Origin: Labyrinthula sp. Ha | Taxonomy: Eukaryota > Sar > Bigyra > Labyrinthulida > Labyrinthulaceae | Assembly: GCA_015227615.1 (NCBI GenBank) | Contig: JAALGZ010000008.1 | Location: 186,001-250,000 of the forward strand | Length of the DNA: 64,000 bases | Reading direction: 5' to 3' | Part shown: positions 33,088-45,148 of the stretch, in pieces | How the letters are laid out: every line of letters starts with the position of its first letter | How positions within the stretch are numbered: position 1 is the stretch's first letter | Translations under genes and position numbers: made by a program | Notes under the pieces: model-generated | Databases searched by the model: none | What the model was told of the DNA's origin: nothing | What the model saw: only the letters and a program-made list of their open reading frames with translations

Positions 33088-35352
33088 TTAGCAATGTATT
33101 ATACAGCTGTTTCTCGACATAATTTGTGTAGAATATTCATCAAAAACATTTTCTTCTGCTGTTACTACTGGACGTAGAATAAATAAGACCTTCTTCTTAG
33201 ATATTTTCAATCTATGAGAAGATGTACTTGCGGAATTTTCAAGTAAATCCCTAAGCATAAATTGACCAAGACAGGACACTTGACAGCTAACTATAATTAA
33301 TCTATCATCTATCGACCCATTTCCACTGCAGGAAACATCCATACAGGATAAACATACTTCAGTGCAGGAAGTTGAATTTAGGTTATTCAAATCGTCGATG
33401 AATTTGCACAGACCACCTCTAACTTCCTTCGCAGCACCTGAAACCTTTTCTCTATCGCTTTCTATTTCTAGTCTAACCTCTTTATGAAACAAATGAAAGT
33501 TCTGTTTTGAGCCCCAGAGTTTTATTGCATTTAACAATTTTTCATGAGCTGATGAAACATTTGGCAAAGATGTTGAACTACTGGTTGGCTTGATAAGAAC
33601 AACCCCAGGAGTCAGGTAACCATTTGCAGTCATGTTCAAGACACTAAGGATTTCTTTCTCCCTGCAATAGAAGAATCCATCCGCTGACAATAGCTTCACT
33701 GAGGTTGAGGCTTGAGTTGAAACGCTGATGGAGTCACTGGAAACAGTGGATATGGAGTTTAAACTGACAAAACTTCCATACTTTTCTTCCTGATCCTTTT
33801 GAGCAAGCTCGCTGCTTTGAAGGTGCAAGCGCCTTGAAAGGAACGCATTAACAACTGGACTGAGCTTTATTAGAACACTTTTTCCTCTGCCAATGCCTTT
33901 AGCAATGCTGAATTTGAATTGTAAGTTTGATGCACTATTTTTCCCCGTTTCAAGATGTTCTTTACAAAGCTCAAAACATCCAAAGCTAAGAGACCTAGAA
34001 AGCTTTGACAGAGGTCTCAAATCTGTACACAATTTTGGAAAAACTTCTTTCTCTACCTTCAGATCGAAGGAAAACTCGTCAAAATATAATTTCCAACTAT
34101 TTTTCAAGCAAATATCTCTAACCTGTTCAACCAGAGTTTGAATTATCTGTTTTTTCACCCAGTCATTTTGCTTTTCCTGAGTTGGTGCCCTAACTTTTAT
34201 TTTATGGAAGTCTGAGAAGACACTTTCTTCAGGTGGATAGTTAGAAGTAACAAGGAATATAACCCTTTCTAAGCTCCCAGGGTATTTAGCACAAAGCTTC
34301 TGCACCATTTTAGCCACTAGCGAAAACATTTTTTCTTGTTGAATCTTGTCTTTAGGATTTTCTTCCAGATGCAAGACTACTGGATTCTGTTTTACCAAGC
34401 TTTGCTCAATTTTTCTTTCTATGGAAAAATCTGATATGCCAGTTACGGAAAGGATTGATTTTAAGTGCCCAGGTGACAAGTAATTCAAAGGGATCTTCAC
34501 CAGGGATACCTTAATGTCAGCATCCACATTCTTTGAAAGCACAGCCTCGAAAGCAGCTCGAAAACACCGAGCAAAAAAACTTTTACCAACACCAGGGGTA
34601 CCCTCTAAATAAATTTTCAGGAAACTATTGTGGGCAGGTGAAAAAAAAATTGTATTTCTTCTTACTCCTGAGAAGAAATATGGCTTCAAGAATATCTCTA
34701 GACACTCAACAAAGCTCGAGTCCAAAATGTATAGCTGTGTTTCCATGTTCTTCCAAAATTCAGAGCACATATCTTGCGAAAGTTCTTCTTTATCTTCAAT
34801 AAAATAAGTGCGACTATACTGATGAAGCTGTGTTAAAGTTGACTTTGAAATTATTTCTTTTCTCGATGCCAACCAAAACCGTACCCTAGACTCGTTGCTC
34901 TTACCCCTAACTGGACTCTTTAAGACTTTTACCACACCTAACCCAACTTTTTCCATGAACTCTTTCAAGCATAGATTTGCAAATATAGTATCTCTTGATT
35001 GTGTAACTTTCTCTTCTTGCCACCTCAGAAACATGCCTTTGTCAAAGTCTGCTTGTAGTCCCAACATTCCTAGAATGATGACGCCCTCATTACTAAGCTT
35101 CAGTCTTTCTTCTGCACTTTGTTCCAAGAAATTGCTCAAACTTTGTTTTTGTTCATAGATGCAGTTAACGGATAAGATTCCTGTTCCAGGAGAAAAACCA
35201 AATTTGACACTTTGTAGTTTAACGGCTCGTTGCGTAAGCCAAGTGCGCAAGGTGTTCACGTCATTAGATGCAAGTAGGTTATCAAGTGAAGTACTTGCAT
35301 CCTTCAGTAGCCTGGGCAGTTCTTGGAGATGGGTAAGTTTAAAGCTTTGCAT
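33088..35352 (-). CDS. Degenerate AAA+ ATPase-like protein
   Basis: A 754-residue single-exon protein. An N-terminal region of about 240 residues has no recognised domain. An AAA+-like core follows: Walker A GTPGVGKSFFA (about residues 250-260), a Walker B-like strand VVLHLEENP with Glu-Glu instead of Asp-Glu, and a sensor-1-like strand RVIFLVTSNYPP. No clear arginine finger was found. The C-terminal 270 residues are Ser-rich and then Cys-containing (VCLSCMDVSCSG), ending IMSRNSCIIHC. The ATP-binding loop is intact, so nucleotide binding is likely; the altered Walker B leaves hydrolysis uncertain. No signal peptide was seen. The specific family is unknown; torsin- or ClpB-like P-loop cores are the nearest impression only. 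Confidence 0.7.
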   Translation of the reverse strand: MQSFKLTHLQELPRLLKDASTSLDNLLASNDVNTLRTWLTQRAVKLQSVKFGFSPGTGILSVNCIYEQKQSLSNFLEQSAEERLKLSNEGVIILGMLGLQADFDKGMFLRWQEEKVTQSRDTIFANLCLKEFMEKVGLGVVKVLKSPVRGKSNESRVRFWLASRKEIISKSTLTQLHQYSRTYFIEDKEELSQDMCSEFWKNMETQLYILDSSFVECLEIFLKPYFFSGVRRNTIFFSPAHNSFLKIYLEGTPGVGKSFFARCFRAAFEAVLSKNVDADIKVSLVKIPLNYLSPGHLKSILSVTGISDFSIERKIEQSLVKQNPVVLHLEENPKDKIQQEKMFSLVAKMVQKLCAKYPGSLERVIFLVTSNYPPEESVFSDFHKIKVRAPTQEKQNDWVKKQIIQTLVEQVRDICLKNSWKLYFDEFSFDLKVEKEVFPKLCTDLRPLSKLSRSLSFGCFELCKEHLETGKNSASNLQFKFSIAKGIGRGKSVLIKLSPVVNAFLSRRLHLQSSELAQKDQEEKYGSFVSLNSISTVSSDSISVSTQASTSVKLLSADGFFYCREKEILSVLNMTANGYLTPGVVLIKPTSSSTSLPNVSSAHEKLLNAIKLWGSKQNFHLFHKEVRLEIESDREKVSGAAKEVRGGLCKFIDDLNNLNSTSCTEVCLSCMDVSCSGNGSIDDRLIIVSCQVSCLGQFMLRDLLENSASTSSHRLKISKKKVLFILRPVVTAEENVFDEYSTQIMSRNSCIIHC

Positions 35353-37617
35353 TTACTGAACCTTGTTTTGCAAGTTTCTTGTTGTCTTATTGAAGTTGAA
35401 AGTTGAAGCTGAATCTTGGATTGCGCATGAAGCTAGGGGTGGGCAATTTTCTCGATCATAGTAAGTAGTCTCGTTTTGATTTAACATTGGGAAAAACAAC
35501 GAGACGAGAAATTGTATGAGTTTTTATTGTCTCGATTTTTAATTACGTAGATTATTATAAAGATTTGATGAGTTTTCAGGGAAACGTGGTATTATAATAA
35601 TATAAGATAGATATCAAAATTAGTATTGGGGTTTAGCATTTAAACAATAGCAGAACTAATTTTACGTCTATAATCCATAGATTAACTCGTACGCATTATG
35701 CATTACATTGTGACACGATCTCAATGGATATTAATATACTAAGAAGTCTTATCATTGTTAAGAAAAAAACTTTACTTTATTGATCATTGAGCTTTATATC
35801 GTGCATGATTGAAGGCTTGCTCTGGAACAAGGGTCCTAAGCACAGTTTAAATTCAATGAAGTCGCTGGTGAATGTTGGGTTTCATGAGCTGAGTGCTTAC
35901 CTGTAGGGAGATACACCCGAAATAGGGAAAGAAACTAAATTTCATCAAACTTTTACGCTTTGATTTTGAATTCCATTGCAAATAAGCGGAAGTTAAAAGT
36001 TTTCTGGATATTTTGATAAGGCTTTCTGCGTTCTTACTTGAGCTATTTGGGGCTTACTTAACGATTGTACACCATTCGCAGTTTCTTCGTGCATCTCTTT
36101 TCTTCCTTTGAACATATACCCTCACTATAATTCAATGGTGCCCATTCCTGTATTCAAAAGAATATCCAACCTCTAAGTGCAGACTCCATGATTCTTCTTG
36201 AGATGTTTTATCCGCCGGATGCACAAAATGTCGTCTTTAGCACTGCTTAGAAACTCGCATTTTCCAATCTAAGAGCATACTTCTAAATACTTACTAGTTT
36301 TTCAGCTTAAATTAAGCTAAGCACTACTTGTATATAATAGGAAACCACTTAGAAAGTCAATTCCCATGAAGAATGAGCATAATAATTAAGTTTATTGAGT
36401 GTAGTTACTCAATTAAGCTTTAGTTTCCTAGTAGATAAATGAACTTGCATACGCGAAATGTCAAATCAACTTTGTCTATTTTGCTCTGTGTGAGAACTTT
36501 CTCGAAAAGTTATCTATATGCGAAAAAAATGGCGTCATAGGCGCTTACTGAATATTTTCAAATCAGTCAGTACTGTAAATGATGCTACGAAAGTTGAGAG
36601 ACTTATCAAGTCAGTTCACCCAGTCTTCAAAAGATACTGACGATTAAGAAGAAAGCTCGTGTTCATTCAATTTTTCTCAGTGTAGTTACCAAGCTGTATA
36701 GCTTGATGACATGAATATCTGGTCGAGTCCATAACAACAAATATATCATGATCGAAGCCAGTACTTTGCTCTTTTCCTATTCCAATAACTCTGGTTCACC
36801 TAAGTATGGTAATTTGGGCCACTTCCAAAGAAAAGACAATAATAAACTTCATTATGAACACAAACCGAGCCCTGATTAACTTTCTATTCTAAGATTAACT
36901 ATTCATTTTCTAAGCCATTACATTCAAGATAATCTTCCGTCAAATCTTCTCTCACATTTTTGCTTTTTTGTTTGATCCTATTCAAACTAAATAACAGAAG
37001 ATTCATCTCACATATTGTGAAATATCTCAATGCAACAAGCAGATTCTGATGTTTAGTTTGTTAGTTAGCTTTACTTGCTATGAAAATTACCTAATCTTCT
37101 ACGATTTTCCTACTAGTTATATTCCTCATACGCCATCTTGGCTTTTGTGTTTTAAAACTTGCTCATGAGATTGTGTTGAGATGTGTTATAATATGGTAAC
37201 TCAATAACATTCACCACCTTACCTGAGAGACCCTGAAGTAATATCATAGTATCCATGTTAAGTGCTCAAAGTGTTCGTCTTCGTCTTGTTACGAACTTCT
37301 CTCTATAAATGGGACTTCCACAGAACCCCAAGTCGTGCTCCTGAGTTTAAAACCCCAATCGAGAGAACCATGAACTCTTTCAATACTGATTCAATACCGT
37401 TCGATTCTATCAAGACGAGATTTTTCTCTCTCGATATAATTAAAAAACTGAGACTATGTTTGTATAGACTTTCCTACCCATTTATAATTAATAGCTTATA
37501 CATTGGAAATCGAGCAAGCATACGATTACACGCGGGCCATAGAGCCCAGTAGAAAATTCCGTAATGACGTGGATAAGAAAGTAACGGTTAGAATGAAAAA
37601 TGAAGGAGTAGCAAAGA
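35353..37617. other. Intergenic with a hAT-like end and inverted repeats
   Basis: No supported gene in 2.26 kb. At about 35436 the sequence TAGGGGTGGGCAATTTTCTC resembles the ends of hAT transposons; nested inverted repeats follow (see next entry). A hairpin TTGAGT/ACTCAA lies near 36395-36412. A 96-codon frame at 37262-37552 was not supported. Confidence 0.4.
35436..35520. repeat. Nested inverted repeat, possible hAT MITE end
   Basis: GTCTCGTT and AACGAGAC form an exact 8-bp pair, and outside them CAATTTTCTCG pairs with CGAGAAATTG apart from one base. The unit starts in TAGGGGTGGGCAA, a pattern common at hAT termini. No matching right end or 8-bp target duplication was found, so the element assignment is weak. 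Confidence 0.35.
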
Positions 37618-40600
37618 ATGAAATCAAAAGAGATGAAAAGGCTACAGCAAAATGTTAGCTGCTGTTTTCAATGCTTATTGGATACAAATTTGTTAATATT
37701 TGATAAAAAAATCTGTGTTAGGTTAGAAAACCTATCACTTGCCCTGCAAAGGGTACAGAGGAAGAAGATTGCTTTGGACAAAGACTTGAAAAACTCTTTA
37801 AGAGCACTAGTTTTTCAAATATTAGAAAATATGAGAACAATAAAATTTAGCAATAAAGACAAAGCTTGCAGCTATCTTTTTTTTTATCTGTACAGAATTC
37901 TCTCTCAAGTTTTCTCCACTTGCAACGAAACTCCTCTCATAGTCAGACACTATCAGTATAGAAGAATCATCAGAACACGAATAAGTGAATATAAAAATAT
38001 AGAAAAAGAAAATAAAGTCACAAATAATGGAATATATACTAAACACAAAGTATCAAGAGAGAAAAAACAAACTAAAATACAATGCCTAGAGAAACGAACT
38101 TTGTTGGTTCAAGAATATATTTTCAGAAAAAGCAGTTATGCACATATTTTCCCGGATCTTAATCCTAAATTTGAGGAACGGAAACAGAAATTTATTGGAT
38201 ACAGACAACAGGAAAACTTTCTCCCTATTTCTCATACTCACATTTCCACACTTAACGCCTACATTCATTTCAACTTCTTCCCACCTACTCGATGGTTGTT
38301 ACAGAAACAAAATGAACTAACTACACTGCAAAGATTCCATAGATTGAAACTTTTCTCATCTGATCAGAAATTGAACAAATTAGTTACTGCAATAGAAATT
38401 AGAAGACTCAAAAAAACAGTACGAACATGGAAAAATTTCAAAAAGCTTACTACTGAGCACCTTATTCTACAGGTTACTATTTGGCTGCAGAGAAACTACA
38501 GAGGGAACGTGGCAAGAGAGGTTTTCAGGGTTGAATTTTTCATATATGTTTAGTCTTAGGAGCTGTTATTCTACACCAGAAAAAGTAAGATTGTTCAAAG
38601 TTTCTGTAGGATGATTTCACCAAGAATGAGGTTGAGGAAAAAGAAGTATATAGTTATTTGGATTCAACGAAATCGACGCGGACAATTAGTTCGGAGGATG
38701 GTTGCACTTTGGCATTGTATGGCAACAGAAATTCAAAAGGTGTTTCGAAAATATACAAAAATCTGCTGGTATGCCGATGTAAGAAATAAAGTTCTTCAGT
38801 TGTCTGCAGTTTGGAGAGGCGCAGCTATCAGAATAAAGTTTCTTAAAATATTTATGCAACGAGTAGTTCAATTAAACAAAAAGTTAGAAGCAACCTTAAC
38901 TTTGCAGCGATCTTGGAGATGGAAACTAGCTCTAGATGTACTTAGACGAAAAAAGTCTCGGAAAATTTTAGAGGAGGTGAGTGCTCTAGCAATACAGCGT
39001 TTTTGGTATTGTGCCCAGAAAACGTTTCCAACCTTTGTTTTGCTCAGATGTCTATATCTATTTGATGAAAGGGATCGTGTTGTGGAGTTCCTAAGTTGGA
39101 AAGAAAGAAGAAGAGAAAGTGCTACTTTGGCTCAGTCTATATGGAGATATTTTGTTGCAAGGAAGAGATGTAGGAAAATTAGATTTAGAAACTTTTCATC
39201 TTCAATTATTGTGAAGATGCTAAATCAGAACATGATTAAACTCAAGTTGAGTAGGTTCTATTGGTATATGAAGAAAGTTCGCCTTCTTCAAAGATGGTTA
39301 AAACCTCATTATGCAAGAAAGCTGAAAGCTCTTTTGATTATAAAAAACTTCCTATTCAAGAATCTTTTCTTGTACCCTCAGTTGTGGGTAAGAAGAAGAT
39401 TGCTTGAGATCGAGAGCATCTTGCTTCAGAGAGTTGTAAATTCTAAAATTAGGGCAGTGTGTATTATTCAGCAAGTGGTTAGGTGCTTTATTGCCAACCG
39501 GAGAGTGAAGAAAATAAAGAACGCAATTATTCTTCAGCGTTTTTTTCTGAAGGAAGTAGCCAAGAACCTATTTAATTTATTAAAAACAGAAAACACCTAT
39601 TCGCTGGCATGCTTCATCTGGAGAGAGTATATTGGTCTTTGCATTAATCTTTCTAAACAGGTTATATATTCCTGGAGGTCCGAATGGAAAGCCAAATTGC
39701 AAAGAAGTGTAAGGAAAGTCAATATAGGACTTAAATGTCAGAGATACATGTTATTCAAAATACGCGCATGTCGCTCAATTAGAATCGTAAGAAGATTTTG
39801 GCAGCAAAAGTCGGCAAAGCAGATTCAAAAAAGTATTCAGCAAAGGGTCCAGAATTTGATTAGGTATAAGGTTTTCATTGGCTGCACTTGGATTTCTGAT
39901 CTTGTCAACACAAGATTAACAGTATTAAAAGAGGAGTTTGGCAGTGAACAAAATCTGTTCAATCGGTTTGAGAATATGAAGACAATAACTTTTCTTACAC
40001 TATTGGGTTTTGAAATAGAATATAGCAACAAACTATTTAAAAACTGCGACACTGTGAGTATGCTGATGGAGAAGAAGCATATATTACAACACCATTCTTC
40101 AAAAGGGTCTATTGCAATGAAGATTCTTATGGCTGCTTTCAACTCGAGAGAAGCACCTTGCAGTATTAGTAGATTCATGGAACCTGTTGAAGATAAACTA
40201 GAGATTCAAGAACTGTTCTTGTCTTTCTTTCCTGGCCAGGTTTCTAGAGCGCGAAATTTTGCTACAAAGGTATGTTAATGATATGAATTATTCCATAGGT
40301 ATTTTCTGCGCGGGTACCCATGGTTCTAATAGAATCTCATTTGCAAAGATTTGGCGATAATGCCAAGAAGGCTGTGCAGGAAATAGGTAGTATTATTAAC
40401 AATTTAGAAGAGTTGAAGGAAAAAGAAGTTAAAATATTGAAGCAAAGGTTGATCATGGAAGAAGTGTTTCTTTTTTTTATGCAACCTTTGGTACTGAATT
40501 TACCAGTTAATTTAAGGGCTCCATTGCTTGGGATACAAAAGAAGATTTCTTTCTTTCATCATATCATTGATAAAACGCACCAATTGAACCAAAGTATTAG

Positions 40601-43040
40601 TGGATGTGAATATTTATTTGTTCTTGAAAACACTTATTGGAGCTATGCACAATACCTGAAAATAGTTAATTCACATGTTACACTGCTTCAATCCCTTTTT
40701 CGAAGACGTACTGCCAGAAAGAAGGCATATCTATTAAAGGCAAAGGCAGAATACTTAAGAAGTCGAGATTTAAAGTATCAATGGAAAAGAGATGTCCAAA
40801 ATAGAGCTGAATGGGAGTTCAAGCGGATACTAAAGAAAATTCCACGTCTGAATGCTAGTGATGGTGCATACACAAGAAAGGAATGGTTTGCTGCAATTAA
40901 AATACAATGTTTTCTTCGGACCATATCATGTATGATGTTGCTCAAGAAAAAAAAGCTGTTCGTTGAAAAAGAAAAAAAAGATGCGTTATTCAGAAAAGAA
41001 TGGATGGATACTTACAACAAAGGAAAATTCTTTGTATTTTTTCACTTAGCTGCGCCATCACCAGAGAGAAATATTCTTGATCTGGGTGATCTCCTTTCTC
41101 CCTTTCCCACGCATTTAATTTTAAGAAGGCTTAGAACACAAAAAGTGACACATATAGTTAAAAAAGCGGTAATCCAGTTTCACACTGCTTCTGCTCATAC
41201 AAAGAGTTTCACAAGGGTAGATTTGATTGATAATAAAGACCGAATTATTTCTGCAGCGAAAGTAATCCAGGAGTTTGTCAAAAAGTATATACTTGAAGTT
41301 TCTGTATTAGATTCAGCTGTAAACCCAAGGAATATTTCTGTCCTTAAACCATCCTCAGCAATTGAAGATATATCCATTATGTTGAATGCCTTACCAGTGT
41401 TTGAATGGTCATATACGCGCTTACCCCTAAAATACAGCTGGATAGAAAGAATTACTAATTCTGGTGTTCGATATTTATATAGATGTGATACGAAGGAAGT
41501 CAAGGCTGCATTTTCTGAGGAAGAAATGCATTACAGGTTCAATCACAAGGATTTTATGTCCACACAACTAATCCAAAAGTTAACTCGAGGATGGCTCGGA
41601 AGGAAGCGGGTCTTTAATTATCTGAAAACATGTTGTGTGAAAGATTTGCTTATCGATATATTAAGAATTTGCTTTCGACTCGGTCTCATGTTAAGCCCGC
41701 AACAGTTATTAACTTTGAGAGATGGACTGCGAATACGCGATATTTTATTCATTGAGATAATAATGGAAGGTCTGAAGTTAGAACACTTTTTAGGTATCAT
41801 ATCACTGATAAATGAGGTAAGGGAACTACATCCGAATAAGCTGGCAAAGTTCAAGAAAATGTTCAAGAATGGTTGCAGTACGAAAGTGTTAACAAAATGT
41901 GGGACATTGTTTCGCAAGAATCTTCCGAAGAGTCTTAATAACCTTAAAGCAAGAAGCATAGCTTATAGAGAATCTCTCTTTGACAAAACAAGTTTATTTT
42001 CTTTTGTTGAGTCTGAGGAAGCATTGGGAACAATTATTAGGATGGAGAACGTACTTTCACAGAAAAAGATGGGAAGGTTCATCTCAAATATTAAAAAAAA
42101 TGTAAAGAATCCGGTGAATGAGATTCAACTCAGAGATTATATGCAAAAGTTTCAATTAAAACCCTCTCTTATTGTGTCACAAGTTGAAAAACTCAATATA
42201 GAATTTATCCCTACAAGTAAGGAATTCAATACATGCAAGAAAACACTAATTAGACTTATCGACAGGCTCTTATTGATCCTGAAAAGAAAACATATAGACT
42301 ACGTACAGTATTTTCCAAAAGAACCTATTAAGAAGTCCTATTTCATTCTAATAGAGAACATGCCTAAGTCATATTTTTCCTTGATGGAAACATTTCATTG
42401 TGTCTTTAAGATTGTATATTTTGACCATGCGGCTTATAGAATACAACAGTTAATAAGATGCACCAAGAATACTGAATACTTTAGGTTAAATATGCGTCGA
42501 TACATGAAAGCGTTAGTATGCATGCAATGTTTTGTTAGAGTCGTCTTAGCTATGAAACTATCCAAAAAGTTAAGAAAAATTAGCAACTCAGACTGGAAAC
42601 AAATTATGGATAAAGAAACTGGAATGTTTTATTATATAAATGTTAAATTTAATGTCTCCCAGTGGGCTAAGCCTGAGTGTACATATACTCCTCATGGATG
42701 GTGGACCAGAAAAACAAACGCAACAGTTACAACGACAAGAGGCTGTAAATTATGTGCACATTGCAATGGAAAAGCGGAGTTTTTATGTTCAACCTGTTCA
42801 AGAGAGAGTAATGATGATATCTATGTTTGCTCAGAATGCCTGGAAAGAGATTGTCATCCTGACTGGCATCCGTTCTTGCTAATCAGTGAAGAAAAAATAA
42901 GATCTTGCATGATTTGTGGGAAAACAGAGGAAAGCAATTTGTTCTGTATTGATTGTGATGAAGACTTTTGTAAGAGATGTTTCGAAAATTTTCATCGTAA
43001 GGGTAAAAGATCACTGCATATAACATCTAGTCTAATTTAA
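37618..43040 (+). CDS. Giant IQ-motif protein with WW domain and B-box-like zinc fingers, three exons
   Basis: Exons 37618-38529, 38560-40269 and 40299-43040 encode 1,787 residues; introns of 30 nt (GTTGAA...CTTAG) and 29 nt (GTATGT...CATAG) remove the only stops in an otherwise open 5.4-kb frame. Many IQ motifs bind calmodulin or light chains: LQRNYRGNVARE (end of exon 1), WIQRNRRGQLVRR, LAQSIWRYFVARKRCRK, IIQQVVRCFIANRRVKK, LLQSLFRRRTARKKA and LIQKLTRGWLGRKRV, plus weaker ones. A WW domain lies at about 1637-1666 (W1640, TGMFYYIN, W1663, P1666). Residues 1690-1787 are Cys/His-rich in two B-box-like fingers (CKLCAHCNGKAEFLC..C, CSECLERDCHPDWH, CMICGKTEESNLFCIDCDED). A long basic, helical scaffold with calmodulin sites suggests a cytoskeletal or centrosomal/axonemal role (inference). 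The N-terminal start is the first ATG of the frame and could be wrong. Confidence 0.88.
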
Positions 43041-43528
43041 CAAACTAGAACGAATCTATGCTGAGTTTCTCACAAGACAACTGAGAAATGAACCATGGTC
43101 CTGAATTCGACTTACCTCACAAAAAACAAATCACCGCTATAGTTACTGGCTTTATCGTGCTATTGAAACAAAATACAGGTCTTTGTGGCAAAGATCTTCT
43201 TCGTTGTTTCACGCTTCTAGTTTTTCATACTTCAGGTTTTGTTATTCGTGTATCGGAAAACTGAAGTTGTCACTCTAATGAGGGAAAAGGGTACAAAGAT
43301 TTCATACTATATTTAGTGCACTTAACTAGGTTGGCAAGCTCTGAACATAAGAATTTTCCGAGTATATTCATTGTTGTCCGAAATGGTAGAACTGATATCA
43401 CACTTTTTCACTCGAACCAGATCAATATTAGCTGTATTTCTGGAACTTTTTCAACTGTTTGTTTTTCTTGGGACAAGGTTCGCGAAATAATTATTTAGAC
43501 AAATCACCACGAAAACCAAATAGTAATA
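43041..43528. other. Intergenic, no supported gene
   Basis: 488 bp between two plus-strand genes; it must hold the 3' end of the IQ gene and the promoter of the next gene. No distinctive motif was seen. Confidence 0.4.
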
Positions 43529-44860
43529 ATGAAAACACAGGGAATAAATGAAGAAATATATCAATCTCAAGCAACTTTTGAGGTTCCGTTTGGTGATATG
43601 AATTACTCGAGTGCTTCATCACCATATCGCTTCTCAGTGCCACGAAGTGAGACTGCTCACTCAATTTTTGCTTCAACAACAAGAACAAATAATGGAAACA
43701 AAATGGTAGTAGAGATCCCGTCACTAGCGCCAAGAAATCAGAAGAATTTTAATATCCAAGGTAGACAGAATAGACAGGTAGATGGTGTTCCGAAGAAGTG
43801 GGTTTACGTTGGTGTCTTTTTTTCGGCATTTATCATAACAGGGTTACTAGTTCCAATTTTTTTATCGAGTTCAAGTGAAAGCGAGGATACATCAATAACA
43901 GATACACTGAGTTTTACTTGTAATGCTTCTTTGTCGGAAACAGCTCGAGAAATGATAGCTGAAAATGCTGTGTTGTCAAGTGATGGTGTACTTTCCATTT
44001 CCAATCTAAAACTGTCATGTTTATCAAGAGAAGCTTTGGAAAGTTATAATGAATCATATGATAAACTAAAATTGAAAGATGTTGATATTGATGTTATTGA
44101 GACTAATGCGTTTGGAAATGGGGTTTATTCTGATATTTCTTCCTTGGAGATTATTTCTTCAAGAATTGGGAGGTTTGAGAATCAAACTACCGAGGTTGAA
44201 AGAGTTACACTTCGAGATGCAGAAATTGCCTTCTTCCCATATTATTTCCCTGTGAAAGATTTAAATATTACATCACAAAGAAATTTCTTCCCTGATACTA
44301 ACTTTGTTGATTTCATCTCAAGCTCTAGGAAAAGAAGATTAATATTCTCTGAAATGTTTGATGATGAATCCATTGTCGCATACAAAGAACTCTTAATATC
44401 AGAAAGAGCATATATTTTATTTCAGGATGAAGAATTTGGAACTATAGAGTTTGAAAAAGCATCTTTTACAACAATGCCTGCCTCTTTTTTTGGAGTGGAT
44501 ACATTTATCTTTGATGTACCAGAATTAAACTTAGTGTTGAAAGAAAGTGTGGACTTAGTAGAACTTCATGAAGAAGTATTTTCTGGTTTCTTTGGTACAG
44601 AAGATACAATTCTCCAAGTAGATCATTGTTTGAAACTTAAGAAACTTCCAAGTAGTATGATTGAACTACCCATACGATCACTCTTGATGAGAAACACTGC
44701 TGTTGAAGATTTTGAAGGGATCGACTTTTCTGGGTTTGATGAGTTAGGGGGGATATATTCTACTGGGTCGCCAGTGCAACCAATTTGTGGGACAGAGAAA
44801 GAATTCAAAAGTCAATATAATATACCGGAAGAAGTAAATATTCCTTGCGTTGATGTATAA
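43529..44860 (+). CDS. Type II membrane protein with leucine-rich-like ectodomain (intact family member)
   Basis: A 443-residue single-exon protein. The N-terminal 90 residues are polar and presumably cytosolic; one membrane span follows at 91-112 (WVYVGVFFSAFIITGLLVPIF), then a Ser/Glu-rich stalk and an ectodomain of about 320 residues. The ectodomain shows irregular leucine-rich-repeat-like units (LPSSMIELPIRSLLMRN, VETNAFGNGV-like, ...FEGIDFSGF...) and paired Cys early (FTCNAS, LSCLS) and late (PICGTE, IPCVDV), like a capped LRR or BspA-like fold. Several N-x-S/T sites are present. No enzymatic motif was seen. At least two broken relatives lie within 4 kb. A surface-exposed or vacuolar membrane protein is likely; ligand unknown. 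Confidence 0.75.
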   Translation: MKTQGINEEIYQSQATFEVPFGDMNYSSASSPYRFSVPRSETAHSIFASTTRTNNGNKMVVEIPSLAPRNQKNFNIQGRQNRQVDGVPKKWVYVGVFFSAFIITGLLVPIFLSSSSESEDTSITDTLSFTCNASLSETAREMIAENAVLSSDGVLSISNLKLSCLSREALESYNESYDKLKLKDVDIDVIETNAFGNGVYSDISSLEIISSRIGRFENQTTEVERVTLRDAEIAFFPYYFPVKDLNITSQRNFFPDTNFVDFISSSRKRRLIFSEMFDDESIVAYKELLISERAYILFQDEEFGTIEFEKASFTTMPASFFGVDTFIFDVPELNLVLKESVDLVELHEEVFSGFFGTEDTILQVDHCLKLKKLPSSMIELPIRSLLMRNTAVEDFEGIDFSGFDELGGIYSTGSPVQPICGTEKEFKSQYNIPEEVNIPCVDV

Positions 44861-45148
44861 CCTTAATTATTTTGGTGCACTTACAAAATATTCTTACACT
44901 TGGTAGGTACTAAATTAACTCAGTTTGTGTTTTATTCCTTAATTAAAAACAAGTTTAGTCTATAAGTATGAATATAGATAAACAAGAAGAAGTATACTCT
45001 GTGAAAATAGCCACACCAACAAGAAATGTGTCTATCATAAAAAATTCGTAGAAACAAGTACTTAAGCGTAGAAATAAAGAAAGTGCAGGTTTTATACATT
45101 TTAATTCTAACTTAATTTGTAGCTTTTTACAGGCAGAATAAGAGAAAA

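Noticed and set aside
37262-37552. A 96-codon plus-strand frame upstream of the IQ gene.
   Set aside because: No motif, no conserved composition, and no splice that would join it convincingly to the IQ gene.
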